NCBI GenBank assembly: GCA_028877215.1
Contig: JAPPFJ010000035.1
Location: 124,001 to 188,000 of the forward strand
Length of the DNA stretch: 64,000 nucleotides
Direction of reading: 5' to 3'
Origin: Gemmatimonadota bacterium
GTDB taxonomy: Bacteria > Latescibacterota > UBA2968 > GCA-2709665
Of this stretch, positions 51,464 to 60,731 are shown in pieces. The notes below the pieces were generated by a model. That model was not told the DNA's origin, did not search any database, and saw only the letters and a list, made by a program, of their open reading frames with translations. The translations under genes and the position numbers were made by a program. Every line of letters starts with the position of its first letter. Within the stretch, counting starts at the first letter, position 1.

Positions 51464-52159
51464 TTAGCCCGTCGAAGTCTGTTTTCTGTTTAGTTCTGTC
51501 AGTGACATCCTCCCATCCGGGTTCTGATACAGCCACTTCCGCATGTTCTTTTTGACCTCCGGCCACTCGCTGTCCATGAGCGCGTACCAGGCTGTGTCAC
51601 GGTTTCGTCCCTTGATGATCATGTGCTGCCTGAAAACCCCCTCGAACCGGAAGCCCAGACGCAGGGCCGCCAATCGGGATCGCTCGTTCAGCGAATCGCA
51701 TTTCCATTCGACCCGCCGGTATTTGAGCGTGTCGAAGGCCTCGCAAAGCATCAGGTACACGGCCTCGGTATTGACGTTCGACTTCTGAGAATCCGGCGAA
51801 TACCAGATGTGGCCCAGCTCAATGCGTCTCATATCCGAAGCGATGTTCAGGAAACTCACCATCCCGACCCGCCGGCCGGACTCACGATGGTGGACGGTAA
51901 AGAAGAGCGGATCGTTCGACCCCACCCCGTCCTCGAGCCACGCTCGCATGGCTTTCGCGTTGTCAAATGGACCGTATCCCATGTAAGTCCATATCTGCTC
52001 ACACAAATCGGACCCGTGGGAGCCCTCGAAGAGTTCCTCGGCGTCGGCCTCCGGGCTGACCGGCGACAGGGTAACAAACTTGCCTTTGTGGTCCGTCTTT
52101 CGAGGTAAGGGAACGTGGGCGACGGTTTGTACGACGTCTCCACGCGGGAGAGTCGGCAT
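51464..52159 (-). CDS. RimJ/RimL-type GNAT acetyltransferase
   Basis: A 231-residue acetyltransferase of the RimJ/RimL group. Core elements: GHIWYSPDSQKSNVNTEAVYLMLCEAFDTLKYRRVEWKCDSLNERSRLAALRLGFRFEGVFRQHMIIKGRNRDTAWYALMD, with the acetyl-CoA pocket in the first half and a C-terminal WPEVKKNMRKWL helix. The ATG at 52159 has AAGGAAG 6 bases upstream. Acceptor unknown; many relatives acetylate protein N-termini or small amines. Confidence 0.87.
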   Translation of the reverse strand: MPTLPRGDVVQTVAHVPLPRKTDHKGKFVTLSPVSPEADAEELFEGSHGSDLCEQIWTYMGYGPFDNAKAMRAWLEDGVGSNDPLFFTVHHRESGRRVGMVSFLNIASDMRRIELGHIWYSPDSQKSNVNTEAVYLMLCEAFDTLKYRRVEWKCDSLNERSRLAALRLGFRFEGVFRQHMIIKGRNRDTAWYALMDSEWPEVKKNMRKWLYQNPDGRMSLTELNRKQTSTG

Positions 52160-52210
52160 AGCGCTTCCTTTATACCGCGAGCAGCAAGTGGTTGACATTT
52201 TTTGCGCCGG

Positions 52211-52588
52211 CTATCCCCACGTCCCGTCCTTTCGCGTGTGAATGAAGATCGGATTCCCGCCGGGATCGACGATCATGGCAACGCGGCAGGTCGAGAGTTC
52301 GCGAGGTCCCCACTCCACCGGCACGCCTTTACGGTCCAGTTCCTCGATCGCTTCGTCCAAATCCTCAACGGCCAGCGAAAGACCGGTACCGCCTCTGCCG
52401 TTTGACAGCGGCGCGCCGTCGTAAGTCCCGAAGATGACCAACGTGACGGGCGGAATCGAGAACTCCGCCCAGTTCCACCCGGATTTGTGCAACGTCAACT
52501 CGAGATCGAGCGTATCCCGATAGAACGATACCGCCTCCGCCAGATCGGGAACATAATTCACAACGAAGTCAACGCCGCGCACATTCAT
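52211..52588 (-). CDS. VOC-family protein, copy 2
   Basis: A 125-residue VOC-fold protein (VDFVVNYVPDLAEAVSFYRDTLDLEL; LSLAVEDLDEAIEELDRKGVPV; MIVDPGGNPIFIHTRKDG). It shares fold and layout with the protein at 45016 and may be a distant paralogue. It lies 10 bases downstream of a methyltransferase gene on the same strand and is probably in the same transcript. Substrate unknown. Confidence 0.85.
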   Translation of the reverse strand: MNVRGVDFVVNYVPDLAEAVSFYRDTLDLELTLHKSGWNWAEFSIPPVTLVIFGTYDGAPLSNGRGGTGLSLAVEDLDEAIEELDRKGVPVEWGPRELSTCRVAMIVDPGGNPIFIHTRKDGTWG

Positions 52589-52597
52589 AAAACCGCC

Positions 52598-53362
52598 TTA
52601 CCTGTATCCGTCTGGCGCTTCCACGTCCTTCCGCATCAGGAAGCCCGCGTCACGGCGGTCACGACGATAGGTCGTACGGTACAGGATCCTGAAACCCGCC
52701 GCGGTCAGTTCCTCGCGATATCCCTTCAGGCTCTGTGAGCGACCCATCAGGAATACACTCTTTCCATTCACGGCCTCCCAACGGTCTCCCTGGCGCTTCT
52801 GGAGAGGGACGCCGGACGTATTGGCGCCAGTCTTCCTGCAGAACTCGGCGAACGAATCCACCGGACCCTGGCAGGCGTTGGGGTCATGCGAACCGAACAG
52901 GATGTAATATCCTCCGTCCCGCATGGCTCCTCTCACGTTTCCAAGGTAGTCTTTCCTGTGCGCGTCGACAACGAGCATATTGAAGCAATAGCAGTCCAGG
53001 ACGATGTCGAACCCGTGTGCCGGCAAGGTATCCGGATCCAGCGCATTCGCAACCTCGAACTTCGGGCCTGCACCGGCTTCCGCACACCGCCGTCTTGCGC
53101 GTTCGATGGCAGCCTCCGAGATGTCAGTACCCAGGTACCGATATCCCAGCCCGTCCAGGAAGAGTCCGACCGTGCCGTCCCCGCATCCCACGTCCAGTAT
53201 CCGGGTTTCCGGCGGTGAACGCGTGATTTTTCGGAGCATTCCCTCCAGGCGCCGAAGTACCCCCTGCGATCCACCTTCACCAAGGAACGCCAGGCCTTCT
53301 TCATACGCGACACGATAATTGTGATCGTATGCCTTGAAGTAGGTGCTGTCGTCGAAATTCAA
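52598..53362 (-). CDS. class I SAM-dependent methyltransferase
   Basis: A 254-residue methyltransferase: motif I RILDVGCGDGTVGLFLD, motif II acid in YLGTDISEAAIERARRRC, post-I FEVANALDPDTLP and DIVLDCYCFNMLVV. The frame is open to 53509, but a TTG at 53362 has AGGAGAG 5 bases upstream and begins MNFDDSTYFKAYDHNY, a normal N-terminus, so that start is chosen. Followed by the VOC gene. Confidence 0.85.
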   Translation of the reverse strand: MNFDDSTYFKAYDHNYRVAYEEGLAFLGEGGSQGVLRRLEGMLRKITRSPPETRILDVGCGDGTVGLFLDGLGYRYLGTDISEAAIERARRRCAEAGAGPKFEVANALDPDTLPAHGFDIVLDCYCFNMLVVDAHRKDYLGNVRGAMRDGGYYILFGSHDPNACQGPVDSFAEFCRKTGANTSGVPLQKRQGDRWEAVNGKSVFLMGRSQSLKGYREELTAAGFRILYRTTYRRDRRDAGFLMRKDVEAPDGYR

Positions 53363-53412
53363 TTGACTCTCCTGTCTCCAGAAGACAATCGTCTGAAAAC
53401 GCAGGGCTTCTT

Positions 53413-53682
53413 CTATCTGGAACTGGAGTACGACGTGGACACGCTTCTGTTCCCGACAATCGCCGACAGGATTCCGAGGAACAGGGCCAGCTTCAGGGAT
53501 GCAAACCACGAAATTTCACCTGCGATGAGTCCCTTTTCCACCGCGCCGGGAAAGAGATCGGGAATCGTCCACGCCCAGAGGATCTTGATGAGGAACAGGG
53601 CCGCGAAGATGAGCCCTGCCGCCAGCAAGAGAAATCCCTGAAGCGCTGCCATAACGCCTGCCGCGATCCATCCTTTTTTCAT
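53413..53682 (-). CDS. small two-helix membrane protein
   Basis: An 89-residue membrane protein: MKKGWIAAGVMAALQGFLLLAAGLIFAALFLIKILWAW forms one long or two short helices and SLKLALFLGILSAIVG another. GGAG lies 7 bases before the ATG at 53682. No family recognised. It precedes the methyltransferase gene by 50 bases on the same strand. Confidence 0.65.
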   Translation of the reverse strand: MKKGWIAAGVMAALQGFLLLAAGLIFAALFLIKILWAWTIPDLFPGAVEKGLIAGEISWFASLKLALFLGILSAIVGNRSVSTSYSSSR

Positions 53683-53746
53683 ATTCGTCTCCGTTTGAAA
53701 TGAACTCGGTAAGGATTTGTCATTTCCGCTCGTGATTTCAACACAA

Positions 53747-53771
53747 AAGCGACCTCGAAGTGAGGCCGCTT
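53747..53771 (-). terminator. terminator of the GH106-like gene
   Basis: On the - strand AAGCGGCCTC and GAGGTCGCTT form a ten-base stem (one mismatch) around ACTTC, followed by TTTT. It lies about 105 bases past the stop codon of the glycosidase gene. Confidence 0.7.
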
Positions 53772-53874
53772 CTTCTCTTCGCAATCCGGTATATCCGACC
53801 CTGGAGATCGGGCCAAATGGCTCATCCGGTTGCCCTGTTTACGGCGTCGATCCGCGCCGCCTGCGGTGAGTCAC

Positions 53875-56800
53875 CTACAGCTCGACGGGTTTCAGGGAAT
53901 GGGTACGGGATTCAAACTCACATCCGGTGAGCAACCTGGAAAGCGTGTTGGTCATCCGGACGACAATACGGTTTTTCCCGGTTTTGAGCCATTCGGACCT
54001 GGCCGTCCATTTGTACGGCGCCCACGCTCTCGTCCCCAGGGAGCGGCCATTGATGGTCACCTCGACAATATCGGTAACGTCCTTCAGTTCCTCCTCGAGC
54101 GAGAAGACGAACTGCTCGCACTCGGGAGGCTCGGCAAACGTCATATCCTTCGTATAAACAACCGTACCCGCATAATAGGGCATTTTCTGTTCATCGAGTT
54201 CACCCGGGAAACCCCGGTCGACCGGAGCGACCATTCGCAGATAGTGGTTGAGCCAGCGCCTTACGCCAAACTTCCCGAAGAGATAGAAGGCATCGACCAG
54301 GCCCTGATCGAGATTGTCGAGCTCCACCCGGATCGCGAGGACGTTCCTGCCGGTATTCACGCGGCGTACAACCGCGCAGGTAACGTTGTTATGGTCATAA
54401 CGAAACGTGGGACGGAAGGCCTTTCCGGGCAGGCGGACGCCGTTCAGGTAGATCTGGTAGTCCCCCAGAATGGCGCTGCGGTCCATCACAAGGGAGAGCT
54501 TGGACGGCACAACGTCGGCTGAGAATGCCGTTCTGAACCAGCAGACCAGCGGAAACCTGATGTCCGGACCCGCGGTCTTTCCCTCGCCGCCGCTGTTGAA
54601 CGTGAAAGGCAGGCCGGAAAGGGACGGCAGATCACCGATCTGATCAATAACGGGTTTGGGCGTTATGGACGTCCAGCGGTTGTCCCTGTAGCCCGGCTTG
54701 TGCCAACCCTGCTCGATACCCTTGTTTTGTGGATCGAGTTGCATCTGGAACCTGTCCATTCGAAGACAGTTGTCCTCTTCCGCATCGACTTTCCACGGGC
54801 CATTGGCGTCGGGACGCAAGACGGCTGCCGTTTCCGACTCCGTCAGCGGCTGGGGTTTGTCTTCCGATACGACAATAAGGTGGGATTGCAGGCGATCGAA
54901 ATTGAGGTTGAACTGTATCCGATCGGCGTCCCGCTCCGCAACCAGCGGGGACCGCCGGCCGGTCTCGAGGTCCCACCGTTCCACCTTTCGCCGATGTGCC
55001 GGAACCTGTACGGTGACCCGGGACGTAAAGGCGTTTCGATCGGTATTCGCAAAGAAAAACAGATCTTCGTTTGGCGTTTCTCTTCTTTGCGCCATGATCG
55101 CCGAACCGTTCTTCTTGTCGGTCTCCACGATCACGTCGGGAGGAAGGATTCGGTGGAGCAAATCCGACAGCATTCGCGCACCGCGGTTTTTTTCGACGGA
55201 ACCGCCCGTACGGATGAAGTAGAGGTCTCCTCGCTGTATGAGATGTACGCCCAGTTCGTGGCCGCTATAGTCGCGCCTCATTCGGCCGGGTTCCATGTCG
55301 GTCAGGCGGGAGAATGCCTCAACTACCGAGGGGCCTTCCTGGATGTCTTCGATCGGAAGCAGGCCGAGGCAGATGACTTTGCCGCCGGCGTTGATAAACT
55401 GCCGGATGCATTCAAACGCGTCTCGCTCCAGGTTTGCAATGGGCGGCAGGATGAGAACATCGTAGCTGCCCCCCTCTGTCTGCAGCCGGTGCCCGGTGAC
55501 CCTCGCTGCCGCCAGGGTTTCAGGATCCAGGGTGTCGAAATCCCTCTGCATCTGGCAAAGGGACTCGATGAGATACGCCCAATCCGTCGCGAGCCGCTGT
55601 GTAAGCTTGGCTTCATCCTCATCGTAACCGATATACTGCCATCCGAGACCCGGGCTGCCTAGGTGCGCCCAAAGGCTCGTCACCGGATCCAGAAGGGCCA
55701 GATTGGCCCTTCTGCGTCCCTGGCTGAGCGCGTATGAGAGACGGCCCGTGTAATCCGCCAGTAGCCGGAAGTGTTTCCAGTAGGGGTTCTGGTGGAATAT
55801 GGAGGGCGGGCAGTGGTGCTTGCGCAACCCGTCGAGGGTGTAGGACAATCCCTGCGCGTGAAACAGATTGGCGCCAAGGGCACCCATCCGGTCGATCGTC
55901 CACTTCATATCCTGGAGCGTCAGCGACCACCCCGTATCCTGAAAACACGTGTTGAACGCGCGGCCACCGTCGTGGACGGATACGGAAAATCTGGGGTTGC
56001 TGCGGTAAGCGGCGGCGTTCGCGTCCCGATCTCTGAATCCGCCGATCTTTTCGCCGCCCCCGCAGGTACCTGGAATGTGGACGTTCCTTCTGTGGGCGTT
56101 CCTGAATACCGTCACGTCTGACGCGTGCAGCACGTTGTGTTTCGCGCACCACGTCTCGAATGTCTTATGGAAATTGTCCCTGAGCATCTCGCTCAGAGTC
56201 TGGAAGTAATCGTATCGGATCCGGGCCGTATTTGGACCGAAATAGGTCATCAGCGCAGGGAGACAGTTGAGCAGGTCATACTGGTTGCGCTTCCGGAAAA
56301 CCCCTGGCAAAGTCGGAGACCAGGGCCATCGGCCCGGAATGGAAAACGCCTCGGTCGTCAGAATGCCCTGGATCGCGCCGCCGAAACCGTCTGCCACACC
56401 GCTGGCGTACCTTCCGTGGGTGGTTTCGAGATAGCAGGCGACGGCGTCGGCGTTGAACGGATCGAAGTGGATTCCATGGGGTTCTTCCGCATCGCTTTCC
56501 CTCTGGATGAAGACAAGCACTCTCCAGCGTCCCGGCGGCGCCTTCCAGAAAAGGCGATGGGTGAGATGGCGGGCCAGAAATCTCTTGTTGTGGTACTCCC
56601 CATCGGCATCATGTTCCCGGTAAATCTCATGGCGCTGGTTCACGCCGATATAATCACCGATGTCCTCAACACTCTCCCACAGACACCGGTCCCGCTTGAG
56701 CGGCACGGCCAGGGCTCGCAATACGGTACCCCACGGCAATTCCATGTCGACCTGCTGGCCGCCCTGAACCGTGATTTCATCGAAAGTAAGGTGCTGGCCC

Positions 56801-57117
56801 CTATACTGGGGATGGCCCAACGATACCTGCCCGCCGCTTATGCCATGAGGGTGCGGGAATTCGTCGTGCAGCCAGACCTGAAGTCCGCACTCCCTGGCGG
56901 TTTCGACCGCAAGCCGGACCCGATCGAACCAGATTCTGGAGAGGTATGGAATTCTCAGCCCCGGACCCGAGGAGAGGCAGAAACCCCCAAGACCCTTCTC
57001 GCTCATCTCCCGGATCTGGCGCACAATCTCGCCCTCCTCGATCGAGCTGTTCCACGCCCAGGAAGGCAGGATCCGGTATGGCGCCGGTGGATTCAGGAAT
57101 GTGCTTGTATCCATCAT
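53875..57117 (-). CDS. large glycoside hydrolase, GH106 alpha-L-rhamnosidase-like
   Basis: About 1080 residues. The N-terminal half has TIM-barrel-like segments (MSEKGLGGFCLSSGPG, VWLHDEFPHPHGISGGQ, ILTTEAF with candidate acids) seen in GH106-type proteins. A middle part (DVLILPPIANLERDAFECIRQFINAGGKVICLGLLP) is a glutamine-amidotransferase-like module common in these enzymes, and the C-terminal 350 residues are beta-sandwich carbohydrate-binding modules. No signal peptide is seen, so it may act in the cytoplasm. ATG at 57117 (or the adjacent 57114) is chosen; the frame to 57285 is poor. Substrate specificity (rhamnose or another sugar) is unproven. Confidence 0.72.
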   Translation of the reverse strand: MMDTSTFLNPPAPYRILPSWAWNSSIEEGEIVRQIREMSEKGLGGFCLSSGPGLRIPYLSRIWFDRVRLAVETARECGLQVWLHDEFPHPHGISGGQVSLGHPQYRGQHLTFDEITVQGGQQVDMELPWGTVLRALAVPLKRDRCLWESVEDIGDYIGVNQRHEIYREHDADGEYHNKRFLARHLTHRLFWKAPPGRWRVLVFIQRESDAEEPHGIHFDPFNADAVACYLETTHGRYASGVADGFGGAIQGILTTEAFSIPGRWPWSPTLPGVFRKRNQYDLLNCLPALMTYFGPNTARIRYDYFQTLSEMLRDNFHKTFETWCAKHNVLHASDVTVFRNAHRRNVHIPGTCGGGEKIGGFRDRDANAAAYRSNPRFSVSVHDGGRAFNTCFQDTGWSLTLQDMKWTIDRMGALGANLFHAQGLSYTLDGLRKHHCPPSIFHQNPYWKHFRLLADYTGRLSYALSQGRRRANLALLDPVTSLWAHLGSPGLGWQYIGYDEDEAKLTQRLATDWAYLIESLCQMQRDFDTLDPETLAAARVTGHRLQTEGGSYDVLILPPIANLERDAFECIRQFINAGGKVICLGLLPIEDIQEGPSVVEAFSRLTDMEPGRMRRDYSGHELGVHLIQRGDLYFIRTGGSVEKNRGARMLSDLLHRILPPDVIVETDKKNGSAIMAQRRETPNEDLFFFANTDRNAFTSRVTVQVPAHRRKVERWDLETGRRSPLVAERDADRIQFNLNFDRLQSHLIVVSEDKPQPLTESETAAVLRPDANGPWKVDAEEDNCLRMDRFQMQLDPQNKGIEQGWHKPGYRDNRWTSITPKPVIDQIGDLPSLSGLPFTFNSGGEGKTAGPDIRFPLVCWFRTAFSADVVPSKLSLVMDRSAILGDYQIYLNGVRLPGKAFRPTFRYDHNNVTCAVVRRVNTGRNVLAIRVELDNLDQGLVDAFYLFGKFGVRRWLNHYLRMVAPVDRGFPGELDEQKMPYYAGTVVYTKDMTFAEPPECEQFVFSLEEELKDVTDIVEVTINGRSLGTRAWAPYKWTARSEWLKTGKNRIVVRMTNTLSRLLTGCEFESRTHSLKPVEL

Positions 57118-57259
57118 GAGGCTGTCCGGTTGCTGAAGTGCGCAGGGAGCGGGTGTTGCCCGCGCACGAGAACGGGCGTGACTCCGTTTCCGGGTACCCG
57201 TTATCGAAAATATGTCTACACTCGCCCGGGAGGCCGGAGATCCCGCTGTCGTCGTCGCG

Positions 57260-57505
57260 CTACCTGCGCGTCGCACAGGTTTCACACAGATACGTTACGG
57301 TTCGATAACGTTCCGCGAGGCGGGTGAGTTTGATCCGTCCCTCATTCTCTCCGCAACGCTCGCACGGGCGCTCCAGGCGGGGTTTCGAGCCGGGTTCAGG
57401 CAACGCTTCGCAGACTTCGCAACGGTAAGTGACCTGTTTCTCACCGTTCAAAACCCGGGTGGAGACCCGTGTGGCGGGACGCGTTTCACACGTTTCACAG
57501 AGCAC
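57260..57505 (-). CDS. small zinc-ribbon protein with four CxxC motifs
   Basis: An 81-residue protein. CETC, CEVC, CERC and CETC pairs (near residues 3, 29, 48 and 74) would hold two zinc ions, and the two halves look like a duplicated ribbon (RVSTRVLNGEKQVTYRCEVC and RIKLTRLAERYRTVTYLCETC). It resembles the zinc domains of McsA-type proteins. A - strand promoter (TTGACT complement 57595-57600; TACATT complement 57573-57578) lies upstream. It precedes the glycosidase gene by about 140 bases on the same strand. Confidence 0.7.
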   Translation of the reverse strand: MLCETCETRPATRVSTRVLNGEKQVTYRCEVCEALPEPGSKPRLERPCERCGENEGRIKLTRLAERYRTVTYLCETCATRR

Positions 57506-57855
57506 CTGAAATGGCTTCTCCGGAAGCTGACACTGCGCGAAAATCGACCCCCTCGATATTTTAAAGAAAGGTAATGTACTATTTAATGGGAAAAAGTCAA
57601 GTCAAAGCGCAAAGGGATAGGTTTAATTTACTGTTTTTTAGCTTGTTATGGATAATTTAGCGTCGCTATCGCTATCCTTCCCCCGCGTTGCCGCCGCTGG
57701 TGCACTCACATTGTCCCCCTTCCGTTGAAATGCCTTGACCGTTGACGATTAAGTGTTTGTTTTTAAACGCGGATCAGCCGCATGCGCAGGCATTTGCAGT
57801 CGCGGGTCAGAAATTGTGGTATCACCGGCTTTTTTTTATTATACTTGGCATTCAA
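57506..57855. promoter_or_regulatory. AT-rich divergent intergenic region
   Basis: Between the zinc-ribbon gene (-) and the MobA-like gene (+). It holds the - strand promoter TTGACT/TACATT at 57573-57600 with a 16-base spacer. No clear + strand promoter, RNA gene or repeat is seen. Confidence 0.5.
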
Positions 57856-58455
57856 ATGAAAAAACGCATCTGCGCGCTTGTGCCGGCTGCCGGGATGTCG
57901 ACTCGCATGGGGTCACCCAAACAGTTGTTGCCCTTTGGCGAAAAGACGGTACTCCAAACCGTAGTCGATACGCTGCTGGAAGCCAATCTGGACGGTATCC
58001 TGGTCGTACTGGGTCACCGTGCCGATGCCGTGCGGGACAGTCTCGCGGAGCGGCCGGTGTCGTTTCACCTGAATCCCGATTATCGCAACGGGATGTTTAC
58101 GAGTGTCCTGTCCGGGCTTGCCGCCCTGGAGAAGTCAGCCGATGCCGCGCTGATCACCTTGGGGGACCAACCGAACGTCCGCGCGAGCGTGGTCAGTAAG
58201 GTGGCTGCGGCGTATCGGAAGGGCAATAAAGGTATCGTCGTCCCGATTTACCGCGGCAAACGAGGGCATCCGGCCCTGGTGGATCTGGGTCGTTATCTCT
58301 CGGAGATCCGGTCTCTGACCGGAGAGGACGGGCTGAAACCCGTAATGCGGGGAAACCCGGACGACACGCTGGAGGTGGAGGTGGCGGACGAGGGCGTTTT
58401 GAGGGACATCGATACACCGGAGGAATACCGGGCGGAACTGGACAGGATCCGATAG
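57856..58455 (+). CDS. MobA-like NTP transferase (MocA/CTP:molybdopterin cytidylyltransferase group)
   Basis: A 199-residue nucleotidyltransferase. The nucleotide-binding signature is LVPAAGMSTRMGSPKQLLPFGEKTVL at the N-terminus, followed by ITLGDQP (metal-binding Asp) and PIYRGKRGHPALVDLG. These are diagnostic of MobA-like transferases that attach CMP or GMP to molybdopterin, or of related sugar-phosphate nucleotidylyltransferases. The ATG at 57856 begins the motif; the upstream frame is noise. No other molybdenum-cofactor genes are in the window. Confidence 0.87.
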   Translation: MKKRICALVPAAGMSTRMGSPKQLLPFGEKTVLQTVVDTLLEANLDGILVVLGHRADAVRDSLAERPVSFHLNPDYRNGMFTSVLSGLAALEKSADAALITLGDQPNVRASVVSKVAAAYRKGNKGIVVPIYRGKRGHPALVDLGRYLSEIRSLTGEDGLKPVMRGNPDDTLEVEVADEGVLRDIDTPEEYRAELDRIR

Positions 58456-58485
58456 GTGGCGTGTTCTATTCTGTCCGGTACCAAT

Positions 58486-59313
58486 CTACGCGGGCGAAAG
58501 CTGCGCTCCTCCGTCCACACGCAGGATCTGGCCGCTGACAAAGCTTGCGAGGGGCGAGACGAAGAACTGCACGGCCCGCGCGATCTCGTCGGGATACGCG
58601 TAACGGATCAACGTGGGCAGGTTCATTGCGTCCATAAATTCCGGGTCGGCCTGACCCGTGGCAAGAAAACGGCCGCTCGGAGAGTCGCCCGGCGCCACCA
58701 TGTTCACGGTGATGTTGTGTTGTCGGAGTTGGGCGGCCAGGCAGCGGGTGTATTGGGTCTGTGCCGCTTTGGCCGTGGCGTAAACGGGGCCTCCCCCGGG
58801 CTTTCCGGTAAAGCTGTCCACCGAGCCGATGTTTACGATTCTGCCTTCTCCGCGTTGTATCATGCCAGGAACGACAGCGCGGCAGCAGTGCAGGGTTGTG
58901 TCAAAATTCCTCTTGAACACGGCTTCGACGTCATCCAGCGGGATACCCAGAGTGTCGTTGGGTTTCGGTTTGCCGCCCGCCGCGGCGATGTCGCCCCCGG
59001 CGTTGTTGACCAGAATATCGATCGGTCCGAGTTCGGTTTCGATGTGTTCGACCGCCGCTTTGACCTGTTCCGGATCCGATACGTCTGCAAATACGGTGAT
59101 CACCGCGTTACCCGTTTTTGCGATTTCGCGCGCCGCGTGAGTCGTGGAGGGTGCTTCGTTGAATTCGGCCGCCGTCCGGTCGGATCTCGCGTGAACAGCA
59201 ATGGAAGCCCCGCAACGTGAGAGACGTTCCGCGATCGCCCGGCCAAGGCCGCGAGCTGAAGCCGTGACCCAGACGACCTTGCCGGCCAGGAGTTCAGGAT
59301 GTACGTATTCCAT
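58486..59313 (-). CDS. short-chain dehydrogenase/reductase (SDR), second copy
   Basis: A 275-residue SDR: cofactor loop VTASARGLGRAIAERL, NNAGGD, a Ser in VNIGSVDS, the YATAK active-site pair, and the C-terminal VSGQILRVDGG. The ATG has GGAGG 10 bases upstream. That site abuts one end of the family B MITE at 59332-59493, as at 19646. Convergent with the MobA-like gene. Substrate unknown. Confidence 0.88.
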   Translation of the reverse strand: MEYVHPELLAGKVVWVTASARGLGRAIAERLSRCGASIAVHARSDRTAAEFNEAPSTTHAAREIAKTGNAVITVFADVSDPEQVKAAVEHIETELGPIDILVNNAGGDIAAAGGKPKPNDTLGIPLDDVEAVFKRNFDTTLHCCRAVVPGMIQRGEGRIVNIGSVDSFTGKPGGGPVYATAKAAQTQYTRCLAAQLRQHNITVNMVAPGDSPSGRFLATGQADPEFMDAMNLPTLIRYAYPDEIARAVQFFVSPLASFVSGQILRVDGGAQLSPA

Positions 59314-59328
59314 CTGGTCATGACCTCC

Positions 59329-59496
59329 TTAGAAGCTGTCTTAAAACTCCCAGCGGTCTTCGCGCGGCTGCAAAAGCGCCGGCCGGCGTTGGCCAAAGCC
59401 ACCCGTATCTTTAGATATGGGCGGCTTCACCGGCCTTGGCCGCCACATTCTCGCTCGCGCTCGGGAACTCGCCGGGTTTTTTAAGACAGCTTCTTA
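59329..59496. repeat. MITE-like element, family B, copy 2
   Basis: A 162-base element (59332-59493) with inverted ends GAAGCTGTCTTAAAA and its complement, flanked by TTA on both sides (59329-59331 and 59494-59496), a probable 3-base target duplication. Reverse-complemented, it matches 19661-19848 apart from a shorter middle that holds the palindrome TATCTAAAGATA. It has no ORF. Confidence 0.88.
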
Positions 59497-59682
59497 GTTG
59501 AGAGCGTGTCTCGCAACGCAGGTTGACGTTGTCGTTTCCCGGAGATGCGTTCCGGTATGGCAGGTAGCGGAAAGTCGGAAAAAGATACACCGCCCGCGGA
59601 ATTCGGGCAAGCATGGATGAACCGGCGGCGGCGGCGCGGGAATCTCACAACAGTTTGGAATAATGTCCTGGAGGATTCGTCT

Positions 59683-60726
59683 ATGGGCCATCGGACCATC
59701 GGTTTTGCAATGATCGGATGCGGCGTGGTCGCGGATTATCACATCGGCGCGGTGCAGGAATCCGACGGGGCGGAACTGGTCGGCGTTTACAGTCGAAGCG
59801 AAACCCGCGCCAGAACCACAGGAGAGGCGCACGGCGTGCCCTGGTTTACCGATCACGAAGCCATCCTGCGCCGTCCGGAAGTAGATGTGGTTTGCATCTG
59901 CACGCCCAGCGGGGTCCGTATTCCAATCGTGACGGACGCGGCGGAGGCGGGAAAGCACCTGATCGTCGAAAAGCCTCTGGATGTATCCATACGGAATATG
60001 GACCGCATCATCCGGGCCGCCGGGGACGCGGGAGTGAAGCTGATGGGGGTGTTCCAGTTGCGGTATGGACAGGCTGTCAACAGGGTGCGTAACGCCGTCC
60101 AGGCCGGCGCTCTCGGCAGAATGGTGCTGGCTGACGCCTATATCAAGTGGTTCCGACCCCAGGATTACTACGATGCGGACGACTGGCGTGGCAACTGGGC
60201 GATGGAGGGCGGCGGAGCGCTGATGACGCAGGGCAGCCACACGGTAGACCTGCTCCAGTGGATTATGGGACCCGTAAAACGCGTCTATGCGAGGATGGGC
60301 ACGTTGATCCACGACATCGAAGTGGAAGATACCGTGGTCGCCACACTGGAATACGAAAACGGAGCGCTGGGTGTGATCGAAGCGTCTTCCGCGGCCTATC
60401 CCGGGTTGCCGGCGCGGATGGAGTTTTCAGGAGATCGGGGGACGATTGTCGTGGAAGCCGACCAGATATCCAAATGGGACGTCGAGGGCGAGGGCGTGGA
60501 GGAGACGGCGGCGGACACGACGGACGTGGCCAGGGCGGCATCGGATTCGAAGACTTTCGGAACTGAAGGACACAAGGCGCAGGTCACGGAGATGGTTCGT
60601 ATTCTGAACGAAGGCGGTGAGCCGGCAATCGACGGTCCGGAATCGAAGCGGGCGATCGAAATTATCCTGGCGATTTACGAATCCGCGAGATCGGGCGACC
60701 CCGTGGCGCTGCCTTTCAGCGGGTGA
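59683..60726 (+). CDS. Gfo/Idh/MocA-family oxidoreductase, second copy
   Basis: A 347-residue oxidoreductase. Rossmann motif AMIGCGVVADYHIGAV, CICTPSGVRIPIV, the signature VEKPLDVS with its Lys, and GGGALMTQGSHTVDLLQW with the conserved His in the C-terminal domain. The ATG at 59683 has GGAGGA 8 bases upstream; the frame to 59545 is unsupported. It is followed by a family A MITE and a 2-hydroxyacid dehydrogenase gene. Probable sugar or sugar-acid substrate. Confidence 0.92.
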   Translation: MGHRTIGFAMIGCGVVADYHIGAVQESDGAELVGVYSRSETRARTTGEAHGVPWFTDHEAILRRPEVDVVCICTPSGVRIPIVTDAAEAGKHLIVEKPLDVSIRNMDRIIRAAGDAGVKLMGVFQLRYGQAVNRVRNAVQAGALGRMVLADAYIKWFRPQDYYDADDWRGNWAMEGGGALMTQGSHTVDLLQWIMGPVKRVYARMGTLIHDIEVEDTVVATLEYENGALGVIEASSAAYPGLPARMEFSGDRGTIVVEADQISKWDVEGEGVEETAADTTDVARAASDSKTFGTEGHKAQVTEMVRILNEGGEPAIDGPESKRAIEIILAIYESARSGDPVALPFSG

Positions 60727-60731
60727 ACGAG

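Noticed and set aside
52598..53509. Longer N-terminus for the methyltransferase from 53509
   Set aside because: The TTG at 53362 has a well-spaced AGGAGAG and starts the conserved domain; the extra 49 residues have no recognisable features.
41500..53700. Anti-phage defence island or CRISPR array in the accessory zone
   Set aside because: No cas genes, no spaced direct repeats, no restriction-modification or known defence effector; the content is small enzymes, TA parts and one IS.
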